64,000 nt of DNA from Paraburkholderia rhynchosiae (GCF_002879865.1 NZ_PNXY01000005.1:186001-250000), one strand, 5' to 3'; positions 18,053 through 27,173 are shown, counted from the first letter of the stretch. Notes: a model not told the origin generated them from the letters alone. Numbers and translations: made by a program.

Positions 18053-18934
18053 ATGTCGATTCTGATTAACAAAGACACCAAGGTCATCACGCAGGGCATC
18101 ACCGGCAAAACCGGTCAGTTCCACACGCGTGCTTGCCGTGAATATGCAAACGGCCGCGAAGCGTACGTTGCAGGCGTGAACCCGAAGAAGGCCGGCGAAG
18201 ATTTCGAAGGCATTCCTATCTACGCTAGCGTCGCTGAAGCCAAGGCCGAAACGGGCGCGACCGTCTCGGTGATTTACGTTCCGCCGGCAGGCGCTGCTGC
18301 GGCGATCTGGGAAGCCGTCGAGGCCGATCTGGATCTTGCGATCTGCATCACGGAAGGCATTCCCGTGCGCGATATGATCGAGATCAAGGACCGTATGCGT
18401 CGCGAGAACCGCAAGACGCTGCTGCTCGGACCGAACTGCCCGGGCACGATCACGCCGGACGAGCTGAAGATCGGCATCATGCCGGGTCACATCCACCGCA
18501 AGGGCCGCATCGGCGTCGTGTCGCGTTCGGGCACGTTGACGTATGAAGCAGTCGGCCAGTTGACGGCGATCGGCCTCGGCCAGTCGTCGGCAGTCGGTAT
18601 CGGCGGCGACCCGATCAACGGTCTGAAGCACATCGACGTGATGAAGATGTTCAACGACGATCCGGATACGGACGCCGTCATCATGATCGGGGAAATCGGC
18701 GGTCCGGACGAAGCGAATGCTGCCGAGTGGATCAAGGGCAACATGAAGAAGCCGGTGGTCGGCTTCATCGCCGGTGTGACGGCGCCTCCGGGCAAGCGCA
18801 TGGGCCACGCCGGCGCGCTGATCTCGGGCGGTGCCGATACGGCCGAAGCGAAGCTGGAAATCATGGACGCATGCGGCATCAAGGTCACGAAGAACCCGTC
18901 GGAAATGGCGCGTCTTCTGAAGGCCATGCTGTAA
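18053..18934 (+). CDS. sucD: Succinyl-CoA synthetase alpha subunit
   Basis: 293 residues. An N-terminal CoA-binding Rossmann domain has the QGITGKTGQFHT motif, and the C-terminal ligase domain has GPNCPG and the phosphohistidine loop GHAGALISGG with His252. It forms the alpha-beta heterotetramer with SucC. The ATG follows a GAGGT-like site, and the MSILINKDTKVI start is standard. A terminator follows within 10 bp, closing the operon. Confidence 0.97.
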   Translation: MSILINKDTKVITQGITGKTGQFHTRACREYANGREAYVAGVNPKKAGEDFEGIPIYASVAEAKAETGATVSVIYVPPAGAAAAIWEAVEADLDLAICITEGIPVRDMIEIKDRMRRENRKTLLLGPNCPGTITPDELKIGIMPGHIHRKGRIGVVSRSGTLTYEAVGQLTAIGLGQSSAVGIGGDPINGLKHIDVMKMFNDDPDTDAVIMIGEIGGPDEANAAEWIKGNMKKPVVGFIAGVTAPPGKRMGHAGALISGGADTAEAKLEIMDACGIKVTKNPSEMARLLKAML

Positions 18935-18943
18935 ATCGAAACT

Positions 18944-18968
18944 GGCGCCCAGTCCAGGCGCCTTTTTT
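18944..18968 (+). terminator. Rho-independent terminator after sucD
   Basis: The stem GGCGCC/GGCGCC with a seven-base loop is followed by six T residues, nine bases after the sucD stop. Confidence 0.85.
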
Positions 18969-19006
18969 GATACGCTTACGAGATCCTTTCGTTAGCTCGC
19001 GGTTCT

Positions 19007-19041
19007 AAAAGCGGGGGAGTTTAAGACTCCTCCGCTTTTTT
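19007..19041 (+). terminator. Second terminator-like hairpin between sucD and the TerC gene
   Basis: The 11-bp stem AGCGGGGGAGT/ACTCCTCCGCT (one G:T pair) has a five-base loop and a following T run, with AAAA before it. It may back up the sucD terminator or act as a leader hairpin of the TerC gene 40 bp on. Confidence 0.75.
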
Positions 19042-19079
19042 ATTGGCCGTGCGTCCAATTCCTTCTTATTCTTTTGCTC

Positions 19080-19784
19080 ATGCTCGAGTTCCTCGCCACG
19101 CTCCATTGGGGCGCAGTCATTCAGATCATCGTCATCGACATCCTGCTGGGTGGCGACAATGCCGTCGTGATCGCGCTCGCCTGCCGCAATCTGCCGCCCG
19201 CTCAGCGCACCAAGGGCGTGCTGTGGGGCACGGCCGGCGCGATCGTGCTGCGGGTGATACTGATTGCGTTCGCGGTCGCGCTCCTCGACGTGCCGTTGCT
19301 GAAGTTCGCGGGCGGTCTCCTGCTGCTGTGGATTGGCGTTCGCCTGATGGCGCCGGCGCATGACGCGCATGAGAACGTGAAACCGGCCGACAAGCTGATT
19401 GCCGCGATCAAGACGATCATCATCGCGGATGCGGTCATGAGTCTCGACAACGTGATCGCGATCGCCGGCGCAGCCGAAGCCGCTGACCCGGAGCATCGCC
19501 TTGCGCTCGTGATCTTCGGCCTGGTGGTGAGCATTCCGCTGATCGTGTGGGGCAGCCAGCTGGTGCTGAAGCTGCTGGATCGTTTCCCGATCGTCATCAC
19601 ACTCGGTGCCGCGCTGCTGGGCTGGATCGCAGGCGGCTTGATCGTCAACGATCCGGCTGGCGACCGTTGGCCGATCCTCGATACGCCGATGGCCGAATAC
19701 GGCATGAGCGTCGCGTCCGCGCTGTTCGTCGTGGTCCTCGGTTATCTGATCAAGCGACGCAACGCGAATCGCGCGGCGGCCTGA
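19080..19784 (+). CDS. TerC family integral membrane protein (YjbE type)
   Basis: 234 residues with about seven membrane spans. The family signature is present twice: IDILLGGDNAVVIALA near residues 19-34 and ADAVMSLDNVIAIA near 115-128, each with the conserved Asp-Asn pair in the membrane. TerC proteins are linked to tellurite resistance and to metal (manganese) export, and a YjbE subfamily is known. The ATG is used; a TTG two codons before it gives almost the same protein. The ribosome site is weak. Confidence 0.87.
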   Translation: MLEFLATLHWGAVIQIIVIDILLGGDNAVVIALACRNLPPAQRTKGVLWGTAGAIVLRVILIAFAVALLDVPLLKFAGGLLLLWIGVRLMAPAHDAHENVKPADKLIAAIKTIIIADAVMSLDNVIAIAGAAEAADPEHRLALVIFGLVVSIPLIVWGSQLVLKLLDRFPIVITLGAALLGWIAGGLIVNDPAGDRWPILDTPMAEYGMSVASALFVVVLGYLIKRRNANRAAA

Positions 19785-19893
19785 AACCGGGCACGGCAGG
19801 CACGCCCTGAACCGGCTATAACGCACGCTCCGCCGACTCAACGTTAGACATTCGGCTGACTGTGTGACGCGAGGCTTCGTCGCTACGATGAAA

Positions 19894-19929
19894 GCGCCTG
19901 TCCCCGATCCGTGGGGCAGGCGTTTTTTT
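19894..19929 (+). terminator. Rho-independent terminator just upstream of the pilin start
   Basis: The stem GCCTG(T)CCCC/GGGGCAGGC (one bulged T) is followed by seven T residues. It terminates the TerC transcript, but it ends only 15 bases before the pilin ATG, leaving very little room for a separate promoter. Confidence 0.85.
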
Positions 19930-19944
19930 GTATGGAGCCTGCCG

Positions 19945-20568
19945 ATGATCGTCATTTTGCCTTATTCACCTTATTCCCAATCCACGCTGGTCGCACGCTC
20001 AAGTTTGGCGCGAGCGCGTTGGTCAGCAAGGCTCGCGCGAGCATGCCGGCGCCTTGGCTTCGGCTTCACGCTGATCGAGCTGATGATCGTGCTCGCGATT
20101 GTCGGCGTGATCGCCGCTTATGCGATTCCCGCGTATCAGGACTATCTGGCGCGCAGCCGCGTGGGCGAAGGTTTGTCGCTTGCGGCGTCGGCCCGGCTTG
20201 CAGTGTCGGAGAACGCGGCGAACGGTAATGCGTTCAGCGGCGGTTATGCGTCGCCGCCCGCGACACGGAACGTCGAGACCGTTCGTGTCGACGACAACAC
20301 CGGCCAGATCACCGTCGTGTTCACGACGCGCGTCGCGCCCGCTGGTTCCAACACGATTACGCTCGTGCCCTCGGTCCCCGACAACGCCGACGCGCCCACC
20401 GCGCGCGTGGCATTGACGAAGGGTTCGGTGCAGGCGGGCGCGCTCGCGTGGGAATGTTTCGCCGGCGGCAAAACGGCTTCTTCGTTGCCCGCACCGGGCG
20501 CGGGACCGACTCCCGCGGACGCGTCCACGTTGCCGTCGAATCTTGCACCACCGGAGTGCCGCGCGTGA
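19945..20568 (+). CDS. pilA: Type IV pilin-like protein with long leader and Ser/Ala/Pro-rich tail
   Basis: 207 residues. The prepilin signature is G40 followed by [27 protein letters not shown], with Glu at +5 of the mature protein and a hydrophobic assembly helix; PilD would cut after Gly40. The mature part (167 residues) ends with two cysteines, Cys171 and Cys205, that would close a loop containing a Ser/Ala/Pro-rich stretch (about 177-203), like the D-region of pilins. The 40-residue Arg-rich leader is far longer than the usual 5-30; a GGAG site seven bases before the ATG supports this start, but a TTG at 20005 would give a 20-residue leader. A PglL-type glycosyltransferase gene follows. 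Confidence 0.85.
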   Translation: MIVILPYSPYSQSTLVARSSLARARWSARLARACRRLGFGFTLIELMIVLAIVGVIAAYAIPAYQDYLARSRVGEGLSLAASARLAVSENAANGNAFSGGYASPPATRNVETVRVDDNTGQITVVFTTRVAPAGSNTITLVPSVPDNADAPTARVALTKGSVQAGALAWECFAGGKTASSLPAPGAGPTPADASTLPSNLAPPECRA

Positions 20569-20701
20569 CACTGGCGAGTGGATAGTCAAATAGCCGTTCG
20601 AACGTAAAACGCTGATTTTCGGGATATTTCGGCCCAGCCGGCGCACAGCTCAAGGATTTTTTTGTATAGTGCGCCGGTTGCTGACGCCCACCGCTTACTC
20701 G

Positions 20702-22486
20702 ATGCCCACCCCATTCGCGCGCTACCTGTCTCTCGGTCTGTTGGCTCTCGCGTTGGTGCTGCCTTATGCAGTCGTCAACCATACGTATCCGATTCCAACG
20801 TTCTACGCTGAATTCACCGCGCTCGCGCTGTACCTGTTGACGGGCGCGGGCGTAGTGCTGCTGGTGGCAAGCGCCAGGCCGCGCATCATTTTCGCGTCGC
20901 CCGTCGTCGCGTTGGTGCCGTTGCTGTTCGGTCTGTTGCTGGTCGCTCAATCGGTGCTGTTGCCGGTCTCCCAACCGTCGATGAACTGGCTCGGTGGCGG
21001 TTTTCTGCTGGCCGCTTTGATGGCGACGCATGCGGGCTACGGCTTCGCACGCGCGAAGCTCAGCGAGAACGCACTTCGCTGGGCGGCGGGCGCGCTGGTC
21101 GTCGGCGGTCTGTATGCAGTGTTCTGCCAAGTCATCCAGCTCTTTCATCTCGAGGCGCGGGTGTCGCCGCTGGTCGTCGCGTATAACGTGAGCGTCGAGC
21201 GCCGGCCGTTCGGCAATATGGCGCAGGCGAATCATCTCGCCACTTACATCGCGTTCGCGATGGCGGGTGCGCTGTTCCTCGTGCAGACGCGCCGGATCGC
21301 CGTCGGCATCTGGGCGCTGGTGTCGACTCTCTTCGCGATCGGACTCGCGCTGACCGTGTCGCGTGGTCCGTGGCTGCAAATGGGTGTGATCGTCGTGGCG
21401 GGTTTCTGGATGGCCTTTGCGCAAACTCACGCCGAGCCGCAGATGCGCCGCAGCCGTCGTGAGTGGCTCATTCCAATCGCGCTCGCCGTGATGTTTTTCG
21501 TCGTGAATGCGTTGATTCGCTGGGCCAACGTGCGCTATCACCTTGAGCTCGGACAGTCCGCGGCCGATCGTTTCAAGGACGCCGGCCAGATCGCGCCGCG
21601 GCTGGCGTTGTGGAAGTACGGCTGGACGATGTTCAAGACGCATCCGCTGATGGGCGTCGGCTGGGGCGAGTTTCCGAGCTATCAGTATCAGTTTGCAAAG
21701 ACGCTCGGCGGCGTGGAGATCGCCAATAATTCGCACGATATCTTTATCGATCTGCTTGCGAAGACCGGCTTGATTGGACTTGCGATCGTGCTGTTCGGTC
21801 TGATTACGTGGCTCGTGCGCGTGGTACGCGCACCGCAAAGCGCCGCGCGTGTTTTCGGCGTTGCGTTGATCGGCGTACTCGTCATGCATGCGCTGGTCGA
21901 ATATCCGCAGCAGTACATGTTCTTTCTGTTGCCGGCAATGTTCGTGTTCGGTTTGATCGAGACGCGTCCGCTGCGCCTCGTGCCCGCACGTTTGTCGTTC
22001 GGCGCGTTTGCGGTAGTCGTGTTCGGCGGAATCGCGGCGCTGTATCCGGTGTACCGCGATTACGCGCGCGCCGAGGTGCTGTACTACGGCTCGCGTCCGG
22101 CCGAGCAATATCGCGCGGATCCGTCGTTCCTGTTCCAGGCGTGGGGCGAGTACGGTATGGCGACGCTTCTGCCAATGAACTCGATGGATCTGCAACACAA
22201 GCTCGCAATGCATCGTCAGGCGATGGCGCTCCTGCCCGGCGAAACGGTCTTGCGCCGTTATGCAGTGCTGCAGGCGTTGAGCGGAGACACGGCGGCTGCG
22301 TTCGATACCGTGGCACGACTGAAAATTTTCGCCGAGGAACTGAAGGACTGGCCGTCGCAATTGAGCTATCTGTACCAACTCTGCGATGAGCAAAAGACGC
22401 TGACCGGCTTCAAGGCGGAACTGGTCAAGCGCTACGGCATTCCGCCGGACGCCGCCAATCAGGAAGACGACAGCGAGGACGAGTGA
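20702..22486 (+). CDS. pglL: PglL-type protein O-oligosaccharyltransferase (Wzy_C family)
   Basis: 594 residues, about eleven membrane spans, then a soluble C-terminal region (about 455-594). PglL marks are the RPFGNMAQANHLATY motif (about 168-182, His178) and the Wzy_C periplasmic region with HPLMGVGWGEFPSY (314-326) and NNSHDIFIDLLAKTG (His345). These enzymes move a lipid-linked glycan en bloc to Ser/Thr of periplasmic proteins such as pilins. Wzy polymerase and WaaL ligase are related alternatives, but the NHLATY motif and adjacent pilin favour PglL. A GTG at 20669 would add 11 residues and has an AAGGA site about 12 bases upstream, so the start is not certain. Confidence 0.86.
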   Translation: MPTPFARYLSLGLLALALVLPYAVVNHTYPIPTFYAEFTALALYLLTGAGVVLLVASARPRIIFASPVVALVPLLFGLLLVAQSVLLPVSQPSMNWLGGGFLLAALMATHAGYGFARAKLSENALRWAAGALVVGGLYAVFCQVIQLFHLEARVSPLVVAYNVSVERRPFGNMAQANHLATYIAFAMAGALFLVQTRRIAVGIWALVSTLFAIGLALTVSRGPWLQMGVIVVAGFWMAFAQTHAEPQMRRSRREWLIPIALAVMFFVVNALIRWANVRYHLELGQSAADRFKDAGQIAPRLALWKYGWTMFKTHPLMGVGWGEFPSYQYQFAKTLGGVEIANNSHDIFIDLLAKTGLIGLAIVLFGLITWLVRVVRAPQSAARVFGVALIGVLVMHALVEYPQQYMFFLLPAMFVFGLIETRPLRLVPARLSFGAFAVVVFGGIAALYPVYRDYARAEVLYYGSRPAEQYRADPSFLFQAWGEYGMATLLPMNSMDLQHKLAMHRQAMALLPGETVLRRYAVLQALSGDTAAAFDTVARLKIFAEELKDWPSQLSYLYQLCDEQKTLTGFKAELVKRYGIPPDAANQEDDSEDE

Positions 22487-22538
22487 GTTGCGCTGCCGTT
22501 TGAGGAGATGTCCAAGCCGGAGCGACGCGAACCGGCCG

Positions 22539-23015
22539 TCAGCCCGCCACCCAATCCCCCGACTTCCCGCCGTGCTTTTCAAGCACCTTCACATCGGTGA
22601 TCGTCATTCCGCGATCCACCGCCTTGCACATGTCGAACACCGTCAGCAGTCCAACCTGCACGGCGGTTAGCGCTTCCATCTCTACGCCCGTTCTGCCGAG
22701 CGTCTCCACCTGAACGGTGCAATGCACGCCGGGTAGCGTGTCATCGAGTTCGAAATCCACTTTGACGCGCGTCAATGCGAGCGGATGACATAGCGGAATC
22801 AGATCCGCCGTGCGCTTCGAGCCTTGAATCGCGGCAATGCGCGCAATGCCGATCACATCGCCTTTTTTTGCGTTGCCGTCACGGATTAGCGCGAAGGTTT
22901 CCGGCAGCATGCGGATAGAACCGCGCGCAACGGCAATGCGCTTCGTCTCCTGCTTGCCGCCGACGTCCACCATATGCGCCTGGCCGGCGGCGTCGAAATG
23001 GGTGAGTTCAGGCAT
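22539..23015 (-). CDS. moaC: Cyclic pyranopterin monophosphate synthase MoaC
   Basis: 158 residues, normal size. MoaC turns 3',8-cyclo-GTP into cyclic pyranopterin monophosphate in molybdenum cofactor synthesis. Visible are the [15 protein letters not shown] start, the PLCHPL motif, [12 protein letters not shown] and the DMCKAVD active-site segment with the catalytic Asp and Lys. An AAGGAG site precedes the ATG. The gene is alone and divergent from the BepA-like gene; other moa genes are elsewhere. Confidence 0.97.
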   Translation of the reverse strand: MPELTHFDAAGQAHMVDVGGKQETKRIAVARGSIRMLPETFALIRDGNAKKGDVIGIARIAAIQGSKRTADLIPLCHPLALTRVKVDFELDDTLPGVHCTVQVETLGRTGVEMEALTAVQVGLLTVFDMCKAVDRGMTITDVKVLEKHGGKSGDWVAG

Positions 23016-23189
23016 GGTTGACTCCTTCAGAGGGCGCCTATCATAGCAGTGCGGCGCGGGCGTCCGGCTTGCACGAGCGGGCGGGATCCGCGCGGCGACT
23101 GATTACAATTGCGCCATGCCTGCTTATCTTAGACCGAGCCTGGTCGGAGCGGCGGGCGTCGCTTTTCGACTCCGTCATACGAACTCGCA

Positions 23190-24950
23190 ATGCGTCTGAA
23201 ACGGTTTCTTGCAGCGTTGCTGTGCGTCGCGCTAGCGGCGCCGCCCGGTGCGTTCGCGCAAGCACGGGCCGCTTCGGGCGTCGCGCCCGTCGTTACGCAG
23301 TCCGCTGAGCCGCCGCTCGTCAGCGGGCCGGTGCAATCCTATGCCGATCCGGTTCTGCCGCCTGACATCGCGCAAGGTGTATTCGGCGTGTACGGCGGCG
23401 CGCAAAGCCGCTTTTCCGGCAACTCAGGCGTGAACCGCGGCGCCAACAATGCGGCCAATGGCGGGAGCAACAATGGGACCAACACCGGCTGGCGCGCGCC
23501 GATCGCCGCCCAGCAATTACCCGACCTCGGCAGCGGCGGCTCGAGTTCGCTCACGCCGCAAGCCGAGCGCAAGCTCGGCGAACGCGTGATGCGCGAATTG
23601 CGCCGCGACCCCGACTATCTCGACGACTGGCTGGTGCGCGACTATCTCAACTCCGTTGCCGGAAAACTCGCTGCGGCGGCGAATGCGCTTTACATCGGCG
23701 GCTATCGTCCGGACTTCGACCTGTTCGCGGTGCGGGACGCACAGATCAACGCGTTCTCGCTGCCCGGCGGCTTCATCGGCGTGAACACGGGGTTGATCGT
23801 GATGACGCAAACGGAATCGGAGCTCGCGTCCGTGCTCGGTCACGAGATGGGGCACGTCCTGCAACGCCACATCTCACGGATGATCACCGCCGGCGAGCGC
23901 AGCACCTATGCCGCACTCGCCGGCATGCTGTTCGGCGTTCTCGCAGGCGTGCTCGCGCACAGCGGCGACCTGGGCAGTGCGATCGCGGTCGGCGGCCAGG
24001 CTTATGCAATCGACAACCAACTGCGTTTCTCGCGATCTGCTGAGCACGAGGCGGACCGTGTCGGTTTTCTGCTGCTCGCCGGCGCCGGCTACGATCCCTA
24101 CGCAATGACCACGTTCTTCGGCCGCCTCGACCGTGCGGCGATGAGCGACACGGGCATCCCCGCATACGCGCGCACGCACCCGCTGACCGGCGAACGGATC
24201 GCCGACATGGAGGATCGCGCCCGCCGCGCGCCTTATCGGCAACCGCACCAGGCAGCCGAATACGGTTTCGTGCGAGCACGCGCGCGTCTCTTGCAGGACC
24301 GCTCCCGCAGCGAATATGCCGACGAAATTTCGCGCATGCGCACCGAGATCGAGGACCGCACGGCGCTGAACGTCGCCGCGAACTGGTACGGCATCGCCTA
24401 TGGCCAGATGCTGCTCGAACGTTACGACGACGCAGCCGCTTCTCTGGCGTCGTCGCACGCGGCGTTTTCCGCGGGCGCGCAAACGGGAGGCGACGCGGCG
24501 CGCAGTTCGCCGAGCCTTGACGTGCTGGCCGCGGACATTGCGCGGCGCGCCGGTCGCGATGACGAAGCGCTTCGTCTCGCCGACCTCGCGCAGAAGCGCT
24601 GGCCGCAATCGAACGCCGCCATCGACATGCATATCCGCACCTTGCTGACCCTGCGGCGATTTACCGAGGCCCAGGCGCTCGCGCAAAAGGAGACGAGGGC
24701 GCAGCCCGATCAACCGGCATGGTGGTTATATCTCGCGCAGGCGAGTGCGGGCAGTGGCGACGTGCTGACGCGGCGTCGGGCGCTGGCTGAAAAGTTCGCG
24801 CTCGAAGGCGCGTGGCCGTCCGCCATCCGTCAACTGAAGGACGCGCGCGATATGAAGACGATTGGCTACTACGACCTCGCTACGGTCGACGCGAGGTTGC
24901 ACGAGATGGAGAACCGCTACAGGGAAGAGCGGCTTGATGAGAAAAGCTAG
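23190..24950 (+). CDS. bepA: M48 family periplasmic metalloprotease, BepA-like, with TPR region
   Basis: 586 residues. A signal peptide (about 1-24) is followed by a Gly/Asn-rich linker (about 75-100) that looks disordered, then an M48 peptidase domain with HEMGH (218-222) as zinc site and a third ligand Glu285 in EHEAD. The C-terminal third (about 370-570) is helical with TPR-like repeats. BepA proteins are periplasmic quality-control proteases and chaperones for outer-membrane proteins such as LptD. Length exceeds E. coli BepA (about 487), mainly from the linker region and the C-terminal part. M48 membership is certain; the BepA name is by architecture. Confidence 0.88.
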   Translation: MRLKRFLAALLCVALAAPPGAFAQARAASGVAPVVTQSAEPPLVSGPVQSYADPVLPPDIAQGVFGVYGGAQSRFSGNSGVNRGANNAANGGSNNGTNTGWRAPIAAQQLPDLGSGGSSSLTPQAERKLGERVMRELRRDPDYLDDWLVRDYLNSVAGKLAAAANALYIGGYRPDFDLFAVRDAQINAFSLPGGFIGVNTGLIVMTQTESELASVLGHEMGHVLQRHISRMITAGERSTYAALAGMLFGVLAGVLAHSGDLGSAIAVGGQAYAIDNQLRFSRSAEHEADRVGFLLLAGAGYDPYAMTTFFGRLDRAAMSDTGIPAYARTHPLTGERIADMEDRARRAPYRQPHQAAEYGFVRARARLLQDRSRSEYADEISRMRTEIEDRTALNVAANWYGIAYGQMLLERYDDAAASLASSHAAFSAGAQTGGDAARSSPSLDVLAADIARRAGRDDEALRLADLAQKRWPQSNAAIDMHIRTLLTLRRFTEAQALAQKETRAQPDQPAWWLYLAQASAGSGDVLTRRRALAEKFALEGAWPSAIRQLKDARDMKTIGYYDLATVDARLHEMENRYREERLDEKS

Positions 24951-24994
24951 GCCCACACCGCGCACGCATGGTTCGAAGCGCATCGGTTAATACT

Positions 24995-25579
24995 TCAAGC
25001 CTTTGCCGCCGGACTTTGCACGAAGCCGAACCGCGACGCAACATCGTCTAGCCTCACCGATTCCAGCGCCAACGCCACGCCGTTGTTCCAGCGAAACTCT
25101 CCGCTCAGCGAATCGTCGGCGAGCTTCGCGTGATCCGCGAACAGCTCCAGATCGTGATCGTGCAATACCGCGATTCGCGGCGGCGCGGAAGTGTCGGCGA
25201 ACAGAATCCCGCCCTGGTCGTCGGCGAAAACGGCCGACGGTTCGAACGGGTTGCCAGCCTGGTCTTTCAGCGTTAGCGCGTCGTCGGCGGCGGCGTTAGC
25301 GTCGACCGACAAACGCACGACCCAAGGCGTATAACCCAGCTCGACATACACGCGCTGCGGTCCATTCTGGAAGAACCATTGCCCGCGTTCGTCGCACTCA
25401 TAGTTGCGGTTGATGAAGCCGAGCAACGCCTCATGCCGGATCGGCACGCCCGGCGAACCGCTCGCCTGCGCGGCCTCGTCACGCATACGCCAGTTGCCGC
25501 GCCGGTCGAGCATCAACCAGCCGGTGCAGCTCGGTACGTTCGGCCACTTGGCCAAAGCCTGCTTGACGATGTCATCCAT
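24995..25579 (-). CDS. Conserved protein of unknown function, overlapping yheT-like gene
   Basis: 194 residues, no signal peptide or membrane span. It has an N-terminal CTGWLMLDRRGNWRMRDE segment and a middle part with NRNYECDERGQWFFQNGPQRVYVELGYTPWV. Trp- and Tyr-rich beta segments suggest a small globular domain, which I know only as a betaproteobacterial conserved hypothetical. Its ATG lies within the last eight bases of the hydrolase gene upstream, so the two are translationally coupled. Confidence 0.72.
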   Translation of the reverse strand: MDDIVKQALAKWPNVPSCTGWLMLDRRGNWRMRDEAAQASGSPGVPIRHEALLGFINRNYECDERGQWFFQNGPQRVYVELGYTPWVVRLSVDANAAADDALTLKDQAGNPFEPSAVFADDQGGILFADTSAPPRIAVLHDHDLELFADHAKLADDSLSGEFRWNNGVALALESVRLDDVASRFGFVQSPAAKA

Positions 25580-26684
25580 GATCGACGTGCTGCTCCAGAT
25601 AGCCGAACACGCGTCTCGACAGCCAGTCGATGCGGCCCGGAAACGGTCCTGTCATGAAGCCGGCGTGGCCGCCGTGCCTCGGTTGGTCGAGTTCGACCGC
25701 CGCCGAAACTTCATGCCGCGACGGCAGCGCCTCGGCCGGCAGAAATGGATCGTTGCGTGCGTTCAGCACGAGCGTGGGCACCTGAATGTACGGCAGCAAC
25801 GGCCGCGTGGTCGCCACGCTCCAGTACTCGTCGGTATTGCGAAAGCCGTGCAGTGGCGCCGTCACCACGTTGTCGAACTCGTACATCGTGCGGCTCGCGA
25901 GCATCGCGTCGCGATCGAAGAGGCCCGGGAACTGAGCTAGCTTCTGCTCGGACTTCTGCTTGAGCGTCTTGAGGAAATTGCGCGTATAGATCATGCCGAA
26001 ACCTTGGGACAACGCGCGTCCGCCGGCGTGCACGTCGATGGGCGTGGAGATCGCGGCGGCGGCGGAGATGATCGGCACCGCGTCTTCACGCCGCTCGCCG
26101 AGCCAGCGCAGCAGCACATTGCCGCCGAGCGACACGCCCGCCGCGACGAGCGGCCCTCGATGCGCGGCGCGCAGGCGCCGCAGAATCCAATCGACTTCGT
26201 TGCTGTCGGCGAGGTGATAGAAGCGCGGCGAGCGGTTCAGCGCGCCACTGCAACTGCGAAAGTGCGGCACCACGCCGTGCCAGCCGTACTCGCGCGCGGC
26301 CGCCATCAACGTGGACGCATAGTGCGACGCCGAGCTGCCTTCGAGGCCATGAAACAGAACGAGCAACGGCGCGTCGGGGGCGGGAGACGCGGTTACTGTG
26401 GCAGTAGTGAGCACGCAGGCCGGCTGGCTATCGTGCACGACCCAGTCAAGGTCGATGAAGTCGCCGTCAGGCGTATCCCAGCGCTCGCGGCGAAACGCCA
26501 CCGAAGGACGGCGCCCGAACAGCGACGGCACGATGGTCTGCACATGTTTGTTCGGCAGCCAGAGCGGAGCGCGGTAGAGCAGGTCGATGGTCGCCTCGAC
26601 AGCGGCCTCGGCGCGTCCCGCGCCCGATGAAGCGGCTTTGTCTTGTGTCGCCCCCCAAGGGGACTTGCTGCGAGGCGTGCTCAT
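25572..26684 (-). CDS. Alpha/beta hydrolase, YheT family
   Basis: 370 residues. After an N-terminal polar stretch (1-35), the YheT/EMB8 core shows the NKHVQTIVPSLFGR segment, the oxyanion-region FHGLEGSS, the nucleophile elbow GVSLGGN with Ser185, the acid in NARNDPF and the catalytic His in GGHAGF. These are esterase-like hydrolases of unsettled substrate. The stop overlaps the start of the next gene by eight bases. The N-terminal extension is Ala/Ser-rich; a later in-frame start would remove it. Confidence 0.9.
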   Translation of the reverse strand: MSTPRSKSPWGATQDKAASSGAGRAEAAVEATIDLLYRAPLWLPNKHVQTIVPSLFGRRPSVAFRRERWDTPDGDFIDLDWVVHDSQPACVLTTATVTASPAPDAPLLVLFHGLEGSSASHYASTLMAAAREYGWHGVVPHFRSCSGALNRSPRFYHLADSNEVDWILRRLRAAHRGPLVAAGVSLGGNVLLRWLGERREDAVPIISAAAAISTPIDVHAGGRALSQGFGMIYTRNFLKTLKQKSEQKLAQFPGLFDRDAMLASRTMYEFDNVVTAPLHGFRNTDEYWSVATTRPLLPYIQVPTLVLNARNDPFLPAEALPSRHEVSAAVELDQPRHGGHAGFMTGPFPGRIDWLSRRVFGYLEQHVDHG

Positions 26685-26726
26685 GCCGGCTTTGAAGCAG
26701 AAGTATGACGGCGCAAAGCGCGCGCG

Positions 26727-27173
26727 TCAGTGGAGCGACCCTTGGCCATGCCGCATCTTGGTCGCGAACTGGCTGGCTGCTTCATTCGGCATCGGGCTCG
26801 CGTGAATGTGCGCGATGCGCCACTCGCCGCGTTCGTGAACCATCACATACGTGGTGAAGACCATCGCAGGCGTGGCTTTCGGATCGACGGGACGATGTGC
26901 TTCCGCGATCGCGTAGACGACGGTGCCGAGGCTGTCATACACGCGGATATCGAGCGGTTCGATAGAGACCGGCGCGGCTTCCAACTGGATCTGCAAGCCG
27001 GCGCGAATGCTGTCCAGGCCATGCAGGTGCGAGCCGTCGGCGCAGATGCAACTCACGAACTCTTCATCGATCCACAGGCCCATCAGGCTGTCGATATTGA
27101 CCTCGGCGACGGCCTGGTAATAGGCGTTGAGGGTATCGGCGGCGGCTTCGAAGATGTGGGCAAAACGTGGCAT
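26727..27173 (-). CDS. SnoaL-like / NTF2-like domain protein
   Basis: 148 residues with the cone-shaped alpha+beta NTF2 fold pattern: an N-terminal helix ADTLNAYYQAVAEVNIDSLMGLW, a central GLDSIRAGL motif, and a last strand pair ending WRIAHIHASPMP. Such proteins include isomerases, cyclases and small binding proteins; no catalytic residues allow a choice. It is 42 bp upstream of the YheT-like gene in the same direction. Confidence 0.78.
   Translation of the reverse strand: MPRFAHIFEAAADTLNAYYQAVAEVNIDSLMGLWIDEEFVSCICADGSHLHGLDSIRAGLQIQLEAAPVSIEPLDIRVYDSLGTVVYAIAEAHRPVDPKATPAMVFTTYVMVHERGEWRIAHIHASPMPNEAASQFATKMRHGQGSLH

Noticed and set aside
20669..20701. GTG at 20669 as the pglL start
   Set aside because: It has a fair ribosome site but the extra 11 residues add a polar stretch before TM1 and overlap a TATAGT promoter-like box; kept only as an alternative.
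20357..22582. A 741-codon leftward open frame opposite pilA and pglL
   Set aside because: It mirrors genuine genes on the other strand. The product is extremely rich in Arg, His and Gln with no domain pattern, as expected from antisense of GC-biased codons.
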